This document shows, one piece after another, positions 36,735 to 44,676 of a stretch of DNA of 64,000 nucleotides; position 1 is the first letter of the stretch; every line of letters begins with the position of its first letter. A program made the position numbers and the translations under genes. The notes beneath the pieces are model-generated. The model saw nothing but the letters and a program-made list of their open reading frames with translations, was not told the origin of the DNA and ran no database searches. This DNA comes from Taibaiella chishuiensis. Its GTDB lineage: Bacteria; Bacteroidota; Bacteroidia; Chitinophagales; Chitinophagaceae. The stretch spans positions 1 to 64,000 of the forward strand of contig NZ_PYGD01000001.1 of NCBI RefSeq assembly GCF_003014535.1. The letters run 5' to 3'.

Positions 36735-37697
36735 GTGAACAAAACTACCAAAAAAATAATTCTCAATTATATACTTGCCCCGCTGTTGCTGGCTGTACTC
36801 CTGTGGCTCATTTACCGGCAAATAACCGCTAAAGGCTCTTTCGCCGACCAATGGGCCGACTTTAAAGCCCACTGGCATGCCGGCAACAAGGTACTGCTCG
36901 GGATCGTGCTGTTGCTGGCGCCCCTTAACTGGATGCTGGAAGCGAAGAAGTGGCAACAGCTGTTGCGCAAAATAGAACCCCTGCCCTTTCGCAGGGCATT
37001 CGCCTCAACCCTTACCGGCATTGCCTTTTCGCTGGTTACCCCCAATAAGATCGGCGACTTTGCCGGCCGTATCCTCTACCTCGACGATAAAAACAAACTG
37101 CGTGCCGCCATTGCCACCCTGGTGGGCAACCTGGCTCAAACCCTGGTCACCTTTGCCTTTGGCATTGCCGGGCTTATTTATTTCAACCTGTTCCACCCGG
37201 GCCCCTGGCAGGGCATCGTACTGGTGGCGGCCCTGCTGGCGGCGGCATTGCTGGTATTCCTTTACCTGCGTATCGACCTTATTGCCCGCTGGTCTGAAAA
37301 AAGAGCCTGGCTGCGCAAGGTCATTATCTCGATCCGTATCCTGAAGCGGTATTCGCGCGGCGACCTGCTCCAACTGCTGTGGATCTCGCTGATCCGCTTC
37401 TGTGTATATAACCTGCAGTTCCTGGTACTGGCCAATGTGCTGGGCGCCGGTATACCCTGGCATACGGGCTTCCTGGTATCGGGGCTTATGTTCTGGATGA
37501 TCACCGTGATCCCTTCCATTTTCGTGGCCGACCTGGGTGTTCGTGGTTTTATAGCGGGCCTGCTCTTTACCGATACCGGCATCAGCGCCAACAGCATGGC
37601 CATCCTGGCAGGCAGTTATATGATCTGGTTCCTCAACCTGGTGATACCCGCCATTATCGGCAGCCTGCTTATCCTTACCGTACGGATCATACGCTGA
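36735..37697 (+). CDS. Flippase-like (UPF0104, LPG-synthase TM region) membrane protein
   Basis: A 320-residue protein starting with GTG at 36735, with about eight hydrophobic helices and the motif SLVTPNKIGDFAGR, which resembles the lysylphosphatidylglycerol-synthase transmembrane region (PF03706, also AglD-like). Members of this branch are lipid flippases or polyprenyl-linked glycolipid transporters; this protein lacks the C-terminal synthase domain, so amino acid transfer is not expected. It is convergent with the MBL-rhodanese gene, with a shared terminator at 37717. Confidence 0.82.
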   Translation: MNKTTKKIILNYILAPLLLAVLLWLIYRQITAKGSFADQWADFKAHWHAGNKVLLGIVLLLAPLNWMLEAKKWQQLLRKIEPLPFRRAFASTLTGIAFSLVTPNKIGDFAGRILYLDDKNKLRAAIATLVGNLAQTLVTFAFGIAGLIYFNLFHPGPWQGIVLVAALLAAALLVFLYLRIDLIARWSEKRAWLRKVIISIRILKRYSRGDLLQLLWISLIRFCVYNLQFLVLANVLGAGIPWHTGFLVSGLMFWMITVIPSIFVADLGVRGFIAGLLFTDTGISANSMAILAGSYMIWFLNLVIPAIIGSLLILTVRIIR

Positions 37698-37716
37698 GCC
37701 CTTCCCGGTATACCTC

Positions 37717-37756
37717 ATAAAAAAGCCTGCCACATTTTTTTGCGGCAGGCTTTTAC
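37717..37756. terminator. Bidirectional terminator
   Basis: An 11-bp stem AAAAGCCTGCC/GGCAGGCTTTT between convergent genes, with A-rich left and T-rich right flanks able to act on both strands. Confidence 0.85.
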
Positions 37757-37772
37757 GTACCAGGTACGCGGG

Positions 37773-39176
37773 TTATATCTTCTGGGCTGCCGGTACTACG
37801 ATCGGCATCTCTTTGATGTCCTTCATTTTACCATAACCACCCAGTACATTTCTCAGGTTATGAAAGCCTTCGCGCTTCATCAGCGAACAGGCGATCACGC
37901 TGCGGTAGCCGCCGGCACAGTGTACATACAGGTTGGCCTCTTCGTCGATCTGTGCCATATGCAAAGGATCGGACAGGATATTGAGCGGAATATTGTCGGC
38001 GCCCTTTACATGCCCGGCTTCAAACTCGGCAGGTTTACGCACGTCGATCACCTGTAGTTTCAGGTCGAAAGGAATGTCCATCGCCAGCTCTTCGGGCTCT
38101 ACATCGATAATGAGGTCGATAGGCTTGCCCGCAGCCTGCCAGGCTTCGAAGCCGCCTTCGAGATAACCGGTTACCTTATCCAATCCTACCCGGGACAGGC
38201 GCACTACGGTTTCTTCTTCCTTACCCGGTTCGGTAACCAGCAGTATGGGTTGATTGAAAGGCAGGATACTACCCGCCCATTCGGCAAAACGGCCATCGAG
38301 GCCAATACTTACAGAAGCCGGTACAAAGCCTTCGGTAAATACCGTAGAGGCCCGGGTATCAAGGATGAGCGCGCCTGCTTTCGCTTCCTGCTCAAAAGCA
38401 TCGGGGCTTAAAGGCCGCAATGCGCGTTGCAGCACTTCGTCCAGGTCGCTGTAACCGCTTGCATTCAGCTTGGCATTAATGGGGAAATAGGCCGGCGGTG
38501 TATTCAGGCCTTCGGTAACGGCTTTTATAAATTCTTCTTTGCTCTGGTCCTGCAGTGCATAATTGGTTTCCTTTTGGGTACCGATGGTGCTGAAGGTTTC
38601 TTTGCCCAGGTTCTTGCCACAGGCCGAGCCCGGTCCATGTGCCGGGTATACGATAAGATGATCGGGTAAGGTCTTGATTTTGGTATTCAGCGAATCGTAC
38701 ATCATCGCCGCCAGTTCTTCTTTGGTCATATTACCGCTGAACAGGTCGGGACGGCCCACATCGCCTACAAACAGGGTATCGCCGGTAAAGATGCAATAAG
38801 GCGCGCCTTTATCGTCGGACAACAGGTAGCAGGTGCTTTCCAGGGTATGCCCGGGGGTATGTAAAACCTTTATTTCCAGGTTACCTACAGCAAACGTTTC
38901 GCCGTCCTGCGCCAGTTGAAAATCGAAGGATGCACGGGTACGCGGACCATACACGATCGTAGCCCCGGTTTTACGGGCCAGGTCGAGGTGGCCGCTCACG
39001 AAGTCGGCGTGGAAATGCGTTTCAAAAATGTATTTGATCGTTGCATTGTGTTTTTCCGCCAGTTGGATATAGGCATCCGTATCACGTAAAGGGTCCACAA
39101 CAGCGGCTTCCCCGTTATCGGCAATAAAATAAGCGGCTTCGCTCAGGCAGTTGGTATATAATTGTTCAACAATCAT
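37773..39176 (-). CDS. MBL-fold hydrolase fused to two rhodanese domains
   Basis: Start at 39176 (MIVEQLYTNCLSEAAYFI) preferred over an upstream Met. The 467-residue product has an N-terminal metallo-beta-lactamase domain (about 1-230) with THFHADFVSGHLDL and the later HTPGHTLEST and GDTLFVGDVG metal motifs, as in ETHE1-type persulfide dioxygenases. The first rhodanese domain (about 260-355) has lost the active Cys (LLVTE in place of the active loop); the second (about 365-460) keeps HCAGGYRS. It likely handles glutathione-type persulfides in sulfide metabolism. It is 114 bp after the formyltransferase gene. Confidence 0.9.
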   Translation of the reverse strand: MIVEQLYTNCLSEAAYFIADNGEAAVVDPLRDTDAYIQLAEKHNATIKYIFETHFHADFVSGHLDLARKTGATIVYGPRTRASFDFQLAQDGETFAVGNLEIKVLHTPGHTLESTCYLLSDDKGAPYCIFTGDTLFVGDVGRPDLFSGNMTKEELAAMMYDSLNTKIKTLPDHLIVYPAHGPGSACGKNLGKETFSTIGTQKETNYALQDQSKEEFIKAVTEGLNTPPAYFPINAKLNASGYSDLDEVLQRALRPLSPDAFEQEAKAGALILDTRASTVFTEGFVPASVSIGLDGRFAEWAGSILPFNQPILLVTEPGKEEETVVRLSRVGLDKVTGYLEGGFEAWQAAGKPIDLIIDVEPEELAMDIPFDLKLQVIDVRKPAEFEAGHVKGADNIPLNILSDPLHMAQIDEEANLYVHCAGGYRSVIACSLMKREGFHNLRNVLGGYGKMKDIKEMPIVVPAAQKI

Positions 39177-39290
39177 AGATATAAAATGATTTATAAGTAT
39201 ACCCGGGTACACTTTCCGCAAAAATACGCATTATCTGCGGGCTATGGTACAGGCAGGCCCAATACAGGAATAGACAAAGTAAATGGGGGA

Positions 39291-40031
39291 TCAGGGCTTA
39301 ACCAATAGCATTTTCTGACCGTTCACCATAATATACGGCGGTTCGAAGCCCGGCATATAGGTGGCCCGTATCTTTTTATCGATCAGGGCTTCCGGATCAT
39401 CCAGGCTGATCGCTTTCAGATCGCCGATCTCGTCGCGAAAATGCAGGCTGGTACCGCGTTGCTCCAGCAATGCGGCCTGCGGTACTTTTTGGTAACGCCC
39501 GGCCATCAGGTCGGGCAACGACGACTTGAACAGTTCGGTTGCCGCTACGAAAGTAAGTTCGTACAATTCGTTGACCCAGCAGCTTTCGGGTACCGAAAAG
39601 CGGCTTTCGAAAAGAATAGCGCCGTGGTCGATACGGGTATCGATCTCGTGCAGGGTAACGCCAAACTCGCGTACCTCATCCATAATGGCAAAGGAAAACT
39701 GGTTGCAGCCGCGGTATTCGGGCAGCGGCGCCAGGTGCAGGTTTACGGCAATTGTACCGGCACGGCTGATGTGCCGGGCCTGCAGCAATTCGTGGTGCTG
39801 TACGGAGTAAATGAGATCACATTCGGGGATATCGTCGAGCGAAGCCAGCAAGGGTATACCCGCCTGTGTTGCCAGGGCTGCAAGATCATTGCCCTCGGCG
39901 CCAAACTCTTTGCGCATACGGGTACGTACCGCTACTACTTCTATATCCAGCGCCTGCTGCTGCGCGATCAGGTATTGTAAACACTGGTAGCCTATAGGCT
40001 TGGACCCTAAAAAAACAACGCGTTGGGACAT
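39291..40031 (-). CDS. Formyltransferase-family protein
   Basis: A 246-residue protein with the N-terminal formyltransferase fold. Catalytic Asn, His and Asp are visible in AVNLHLAPLPEYRG and EIDTRIDHGAIL. It is shorter than methionyl-tRNA formyltransferase and lacks its C-terminal domain, so it is more like the sugar N-formyltransferase or small formyl-transferase group; no sugar-nucleotide genes are adjacent. The substrate cannot be named. It stands alone between the peroxiredoxin gene (divergent) and the MBL-rhodanese gene. Confidence 0.82.
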   Translation of the reverse strand: MSQRVVFLGSKPIGYQCLQYLIAQQQALDIEVVAVRTRMRKEFGAEGNDLAALATQAGIPLLASLDDIPECDLIYSVQHHELLQARHISRAGTIAVNLHLAPLPEYRGCNQFSFAIMDEVREFGVTLHEIDTRIDHGAILFESRFSVPESCWVNELYELTFVAATELFKSSLPDLMAGRYQKVPQAALLEQRGTSLHFRDEIGDLKAISLDDPEALIDKKIRATYMPGFEPPYIMVNGQKMLLVKP

Positions 40032-40226
40032 GAAACAAATGTACGGATTCGGCTTTTGCCGCCGCTATTAAATTTGCGGCTACTTTATAATACTCCATCC
40101 TTTTCCGGTAGCCGATTGAAAATTCTTATTTTTTCATAGGCAAATTTATAAGCCTGTTCGGAAAATGAAACCGACCTTTGCCCTGCAAAAAAAACAAATT
40201 CATTTTTCTAATCAAAAAGTCAACAA

Positions 40227-40811
40227 ATGAGCAACAAAACAGCATCAGTAGGCAGCAAGTTCCCTGAATTTAAGAAAAAAGCAGTAGTAGCAGCAGCACT
40301 GAGCGCAGACGCACCCGGCAAAGAATTTGCAGATATTACCAATGGCATTCACACCGAAAGCAACCAGTGGATGGTTATGTTCTGGTGGCCTAAAGATTTC
40401 ACATTCGTATGCCCTACCGAAATCGCGGCTTTCAATAATGTATACGGCGAATTCGCCGACAGGGACACCGTACTGATCGGTGCGTCTACCGATTCTGAGT
40501 TCGTACACCTGGCCTGGCGCAGGGAGAACAGCGATCTGCGCGATCTGAAGTTCCCGATGCTGGCCGATACCTCTAAATCACTCGCTGAAGAACTGGGCAT
40601 TTTACAGGCTGAAGAAAAAATTGCTTACCGCGCTACCTTTATCGTAGACCCACAAGGCATTATCCGCTGGGTAAACGTAAACGACCTGAGCGTAGGCCGT
40701 AACGTGGAAGAAGTACTGCGCGTACTGGATGCCCTGCAAACAGACGAACTGTGCCCTTGTAACTGGAAGAAAGGCGAAGAAACCCTGACTGCCCAGATGC
40801 AGGAAGCATAA
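40227..40811 (+). CDS. AhpC/TSA-family peroxiredoxin
   Basis: A 194-residue thiol peroxidase that reduces peroxides in the cytoplasm. The peroxidatic Cys62 is in FTFVCPTEI, with an Arg in VHLAWRREN; candidate resolving Cys176 and Cys178 are in ELCPCNW. Its N-terminus is unusually Ala/Lys-rich. The AhpD-like gene follows on the same strand, and an AhpD-type protein can recycle such peroxiredoxins, so they likely act together in place of AhpF. A hairpin lies between them at 40861. Confidence 0.93.
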   Translation: MSNKTASVGSKFPEFKKKAVVAAALSADAPGKEFADITNGIHTESNQWMVMFWWPKDFTFVCPTEIAAFNNVYGEFADRDTVLIGASTDSEFVHLAWRRENSDLRDLKFPMLADTSKSLAEELGILQAEEKIAYRATFIVDPQGIIRWVNVNDLSVGRNVEEVLRVLDALQTDELCPCNWKKGEETLTAQMQEA

Positions 40812-40860
40812 TCTGCCGACGCCAACGGGAAGCATACCGCTTCCATTACTTCATAAAAAA

Positions 40861-40903
40861 AGGCTGCCTTTTGTACCAAAATGCAATCCGGCAGCCCTTT
40901 TTA
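40861..40903 (+). terminator. Intercistronic terminator between the AhpC and AhpD genes
   Basis: A stem GGCTGCC/GGCAGCC (40862-40868 with 40890-40896) has a 21-nt loop and a T tract. It could lower expression of the downstream gene. Confidence 0.6.
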
Positions 40904-40921
40904 TAAATACCCGTTAATAAA

Positions 40922-41497
40922 ATGAACGAAACCATTCAAAATCTTTTCGCAGATCTGAAGATCCCTGCGGATTATAAAAGCGAAGGCCTCGAAAAGCTCG
41001 CCGCTGCCGACAACCGGTTCCTGAAGGACCTGAAACTCAATATCGGCGCGGTATTGAAAAGCAATAACATCAATAAAAAAGAAGCCTTCCTGCTGGCGCT
41101 CTCCGTAGCCGCCAACGAAAAATCGGCCGTCCTGATCCAGGCCTTCGAAACCCTGGCCCGCGGCGAAGAAGCTACCGATGCCGAACTGGCTGAAATACAT
41201 GCCTGCACTGCGCTGATGAATACCAATAACGTGTTCTACCGCTTCCGCCACTACCTGCCGCAAAACCAGTATTACAACAATACGCCGGCCGGGCTGCGCA
41301 TGAGTATTATGATGAACCCGGTACTGGGCAAGGAACTGTTTGAACTGACCAGCCTGGTGGTATCGGCGCTGAACGGTTGCGAACTGTGTGTGACCTCGCA
41401 CGAAGCATCGGTAAAACAACACGGCGCCTCCGAAGCACGTATCTACGACGCTATACGCCTGGGCGCCGTGATCAAAAGCCTGGCCGTGATCCTGTAA
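40922..41497 (+). CDS. AhpD-family alkylhydroperoxidase
   Basis: A 191-residue carboxymuconolactone decarboxylase-family protein. The redox motif C153-ELC156-VTSH160 matches the CxxC...H active site of AhpD, which uses lipoate or other dithiols to reduce peroxiredoxins. It is cytoplasmic and about 110 bp after the peroxiredoxin. A strong terminator at 41578 follows it. Confidence 0.9.
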   Translation: MNETIQNLFADLKIPADYKSEGLEKLAAADNRFLKDLKLNIGAVLKSNNINKKEAFLLALSVAANEKSAVLIQAFETLARGEEATDAELAEIHACTALMNTNNVFYRFRHYLPQNQYYNNTPAGLRMSIMMNPVLGKELFELTSLVVSALNGCELCVTSHEASVKQHGASEARIYDAIRLGAVIKSLAVIL

Positions 41498-41577
41498 AGG
41501 ACACCTGTTTTCCTGTCCGGGAACAGTACCGGATAAAGCCATGGCCTCATGAGCGCAAACATATTTTCAGATCATTC

Positions 41578-41610
41578 CGAACTGCACTTTACCAGAGTGC
41601 AGTTTTTTTT
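41578..41610 (+). terminator. Rho-independent terminator of the AhpC/AhpD pair
   Basis: A 9-bp stem AACTGCACT/AGTGCAGTT with a 7-nt loop, then at least eight T. It ends 16 bp before the next start. Confidence 0.9.
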
Positions 41611-41625
41611 ATATTTTCAGCAACT

Positions 41626-42294
41626 ATGAAATACCTGTTTTGTATGTTCCTGCTGGCCCTGTGCCGGCTCAGCTATGCCCAGCCTCCCACGCAGGATCTG
41701 GCTGCCTACCGCTTATCGGTTGCTCAAAACAGCAATAACCAGCTGATAAAAATTGATAAAACCCAACAGGGCATACAACTGGACCTGGTATACGGCAGCA
41801 CCAACAATTTTGTAAAAAAGCCCGTGTATCCCCGCGGGCTGGCCTATACCTTCCTGCGCAAACCCGCTTACGAAGCGCTGCTGGCCGTGGTTCAGGAACT
41901 GCGGCAACAAGGCCTGGGTATTCAACTATTCGACGCCTACCGCCCTTATGATGTTACGCGCATTCTATGGTCTATCGTGCCGGACGAACGGTATGCCGCC
42001 AACCCTAAAAAAGGCAGTTATCATAACCGGGGCCTGGCCGTAGACCTGAGTGTGTATGACTTAAAAACAGGTAAACTGTTACCGATGGGTACGGGTTTCG
42101 ATAATTTTTCGGATACCGCCCATCATAGTTTTACCGACTTGCCCCAGGCTCAGCGCGATAACCGGGCATTGCTCAAAAACGTGATGGCGCGCCATGGGTT
42201 TACCGCGCTGGACAGCGAATGGTGGCATTATACCTTTAAGACCGATACGGTATACCCGGTGTTGAACATACCCTTCGCCGAGCTGGCCCGCTAA
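41626..42294 (+). CDS. Secreted D-Ala-D-Ala dipeptidase (VanX-like, M15D)
   Basis: Start at 41626 (MKYLFCMFLLALCRLSYAQ); the longer reading frame would cross the preceding terminator. The 222-residue product has a signal peptide (about 1-19) and an M15 metallopeptidase domain. Zn-binding residues are visible in SYHNRGLAVDLSV (His, Asp) and EWWHYTF (catalytic Glu and third ligand His). Members cleave D-Ala-D-Ala, here most likely in the periplasm for peptidoglycan recycling rather than vancomycin resistance, because there are no VanA, VanH or VanRS genes. A bidirectional terminator at 42327 follows. Confidence 0.88.
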   Translation: MKYLFCMFLLALCRLSYAQPPTQDLAAYRLSVAQNSNNQLIKIDKTQQGIQLDLVYGSTNNFVKKPVYPRGLAYTFLRKPAYEALLAVVQELRQQGLGIQLFDAYRPYDVTRILWSIVPDERYAANPKKGSYHNRGLAVDLSVYDLKTGKLLPMGTGFDNFSDTAHHSFTDLPQAQRDNRALLKNVMARHGFTALDSEWWHYTFKTDTVYPVLNIPFAELAR

Positions 42295-42326
42295 CCGGGA
42301 CAAGCCCGAAGCAGCATTATACGTAA

Positions 42327-42372
42327 ACAGCCCCGGCACACTTATCAAGGCCGGGGCTGTTCTATTTTCAAA
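42327..42372. terminator. Bidirectional terminator
   Basis: A perfect 11-bp stem ACAGCCCCGGC/GCCGGGGCTGT with a 12-nt loop between the convergent dipeptidase and pdxJ genes. Confidence 0.82.
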
Positions 42373-42383
42373 AGGCGCGTCAC

Positions 42384-43106
42384 TTATACCGCCAGCTGCC
42401 GTTTATACAATTGTACAGTATTCTGCAGGCCCAGGTACAGGGCATCGCTGATCAGCGCATGCCCGATAGACACTTCCTGCAGGTTGGGTATATGCTCCGC
42501 AAAATATTTCAGGTTATGCAGGTCGAGGTCGTGGCCGGCATTAAGTCCCAGGCCCACTTCGGCTGCAGCCTGCGCCGCAGTGATATAGTCCTTGATCGCC
42601 GTCTCTTTGTTACTGTGGTAATTATGGGCATAAGCCTCGGTATACAGTTCTATACGGTCGGTGCCACAGTCTTTGGCAGCCCTTACCAGTTCGGCTACCG
42701 GGTCTACAAAAATGGACACCCGGATGCCTTTTTCCCTAAACACCGCAATGATGCTTTTCAGGTACTCCGCTTCGCGCAGGGTATCCCAGCCATGGTTGGA
42801 GGTAAGCTGGTCGCGGCTGTCGGGCACCAGGGTTACCTGTGTAGGCTGCTGCTCCAGCACCAGTTGCACAAAGCTGTCCTCCTGCGGGTTGCCTTCGATA
42901 TTGAATTCGGTGCTTACTATTTTTTTCAGTTCGCGTACGTCGGCATAGCGGATATGGCGTTCGTCGGGCCGTGGATGTACCGTAATACCTTCGGCGCCAA
43001 AGCGTTCGATATCCATTGCTGCCTTGATCAGGTCGGGATTATTGCCACCGCGGCTGTTGCGCAGCGTAGCGATCTTATTGATATTTACAGAGAGTTTTGC
43101 GCCCAT
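42384..43106 (-). CDS. pdxJ: Pyridoxine 5'-phosphate synthase PdxJ
   Basis: Start at 43106 (MGAKLSVNINKIATLRNSRG); the upstream extension is unsupported. The 240-residue TIM-barrel enzyme condenses 1-deoxyxylulose 5-phosphate with 3-amino-2-oxopropyl phosphate to pyridoxine 5'-phosphate, a late step of vitamin B6 synthesis. Typical sequence: LSVNINKIATLRN, GITVHPRPDERHIR, FNIEGNPQ, VTLVPD and GLGLNAGHDL with EVSIGHALISDAL. Length is normal. It lies downstream of the ECF sigma gene but after that gene's terminator. Confidence 0.96.
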   Translation of the reverse strand: MGAKLSVNINKIATLRNSRGGNNPDLIKAAMDIERFGAEGITVHPRPDERHIRYADVRELKKIVSTEFNIEGNPQEDSFVQLVLEQQPTQVTLVPDSRDQLTSNHGWDTLREAEYLKSIIAVFREKGIRVSIFVDPVAELVRAAKDCGTDRIELYTEAYAHNYHSNKETAIKDYITAAQAAAEVGLGLNAGHDLDLHNLKYFAEHIPNLQEVSIGHALISDALYLGLQNTVQLYKRQLAV

Positions 43107-43169
43107 AGTTCCTAACTTTTGCCAAAAGTAAGCAATCCCCGGGAATGGCTTCCGGCGCCGGGGACCTGT

Positions 43170-43206
43170 AAAAAAAGAAGCCGTCCTTTTCGGGGGACGG
43201 CTTCTC
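43170..43206 (-). terminator. Terminator of the ECF sigma gene
   Basis: A 10-bp stem GAAGCCGTCC/GGACGGCTTC with an 8-nt loop; on the minus strand a T7 tract follows, about 30 bp past the stop codon. Confidence 0.88.
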
Positions 43207-43234
43207 TTGGGTAAAACGGCCTTCAGGGCCATTA

Positions 43235-43732
43235 TTATCTTGTCAGTTTGGAGGACAACATTTTGCGGGCAAAATGTATCCTGCTTTTAATCGTACCCAG
43301 GGGTTCTTTGAGCGTATCTGCAATTTCCTGGTATTTATACCCGAGGTAATGCAGTTCGAAAGAAAGCCGGAAGATATCGGGCAGCCGGTTAATGGCGCCT
43401 TTAATTTCCCGCAATCCCGCGTTCATGACGCCATCATTCTGCGCTACCTTATCGGTCTGGTACATAAAGTAATCCTGTGGGGCATCGGAAGTGACCTTCG
43501 AGAATTTTTTACGACGGCGGTAGTTGTTAATGAAGATGTTGCGCATGATGGTGTACAACCAGGCCTTGATATTGGTTCCTTCCTGGTACTTTTCCCGGTT
43601 TGCCATGGCTCTGTAAAGCGTCTCCTGAATTAAATCTTTTGCTTCCTCAGTATCGTGGGTCAAGGATACTGCAACAGGTTGAAGAAAATCACTGTTTTCG
43701 ACGAGCATCTGGTTAAAAATAGGTTCTGTCAT
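43235..43732 (-). CDS. ECF-type sigma-70 family RNA polymerase sigma factor
   Basis: A 165-residue sigma factor with region 2 (about 20-85: EEAKDLIQETLYRAMANREKYQ, IKAWLYTIMRNIFINNYRR) and region 4 (about 110-160: LPDIFRLSFELHYLGYKYQEIADTLKEPLGTIKSRI). No sigma 3 domain. No anti-sigma or FecR gene is adjacent, which is usual for the housekeeping-like ECFs of Bacteroidota. The 250 bp upstream is A/T-rich and holds its promoter and the start region of the divergent J-domain gene. Confidence 0.92.
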   Translation of the reverse strand: MTEPIFNQMLVENSDFLQPVAVSLTHDTEEAKDLIQETLYRAMANREKYQEGTNIKAWLYTIMRNIFINNYRRRKKFSKVTSDAPQDYFMYQTDKVAQNDGVMNAGLREIKGAINRLPDIFRLSFELHYLGYKYQEIADTLKEPLGTIKSRIHFARKMLSSKLTR

Positions 43733-43984
43733 AGCTTATGGTTTTTGTTTCTGAGCATAAATTTACGGAGTTTTGTTTCCCATGCAATACAACACTTAGT
43801 TAATAAATATTGTCCAAAAATTTCCCCAAATACACCTAAGCATCTAATTAACAAACGACTATAAATAAAACAACTTTTAACAAATTTTCCGTTAGGGAAA
43901 TTTTTAAGTTTTTCATTAAGACAAAATTTTGTTTTCCTTAATAATAACGGGGTATTTATCAAAGACTATTACCAAAATCTTGAA

Positions 43985-44599
43985 GTGCAGCCCGATGCAA
44001 AACCGGAAGAGATCAAAAAGGCCTTCCGGAGGTTAGCGCATACCTACCATCCCGACAAGAACCCCGACGATCCCTTTGCCGAGGCCAACTTCCGGACGAT
44101 ACAAGAAGCCTACAGTGTGCTTTCCGACCCGGGAAAGCGGGCCGCCTATGATGAAGAACGCTGGTTGTCGGGCAAGATCAATGCCCGCACCGTGGTAATC
44201 AGTCCCGAATACCTGCTGCGGGAAATACGGAAACTCAACAACCATATCAATTCGGTAGATGTACACCGGATGAACAAACAATTGCTGCACGAGTACCTGC
44301 TGTTTTTTCTTACCGACGAAAAAATAGCCATTATCCGCAAACAGGCCGATGCATCTTATCTCGGGCATTTTATCCCGGCTATGCTGGATGCTACCCTGCA
44401 CCTTCCTTTTTATTTTGCAGCGCCTGTATATACCCGCCTGCAGCTTGTAGCAACGGGCAGCGCGCACCTGTCGGAGCTTGTCGACAAAGCCAGGCGGCGT
44501 ATGGCCGGGCAAGCCAGGCGCCAGCGTTACCTGCCCTTACTGATGGTGCTTATCACCTTATTGTTATGTATCGCGATGTACCTGTTCAGTAAAAAGTAA
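43985..44599 (+). CDS. Tail-anchored J-domain protein
   Basis: The only standard start is GTG at 43985, giving 204 residues, but the same open frame continues upstream to 43865 and reads [11 protein letters not shown] just before it, the conserved helix I of the J-domain. Real translation probably starts further upstream at a rare codon. Visible: HPD motif in YHPDKN, and [13 protein letters not shown] (helix III and IV). A C-terminal hydrophobic helix ([19 protein letters not shown]) makes it tail-anchored with the J-domain in the cytoplasm. It is presumed to recruit DnaK to the membrane. The middle (about 60-175) is not recognised. Confidence 0.82.
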   Translation: MQPDAKPEEIKKAFRRLAHTYHPDKNPDDPFAEANFRTIQEAYSVLSDPGKRAAYDEERWLSGKINARTVVISPEYLLREIRKLNNHINSVDVHRMNKQLLHEYLLFFLTDEKIAIIRKQADASYLGHFIPAMLDATLHLPFYFAAPVYTRLQLVATGSAHLSELVDKARRRMAGQARRQRYLPLLMVLITLLLCIAMYLFSKK

Positions 44600-44643
44600 A
44601 CACTTTTGCATACGGTGCTTCCGCCCGTTTAGCAGGCAAACCC

Positions 44644-44651
44644 TATCTTTG
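44644..44651 (+). promoter_or_regulatory. -7 promoter element TATCTTTG
   Basis: A full match to TAnnTTTG 25 bp before the GTG start of the GH10-like gene. No good -33 was found. Confidence 0.6.
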
Positions 44652-44676
44652 CGCCAGTTATCAATTCCGGCCTTTC

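Noticed and set aside
41377-41625. N-terminal extension of the VanX-like dipeptidase reading frame
   Set aside because: It would span the AhpD gene end and a strong terminator and lacks a signal peptide at its own start.
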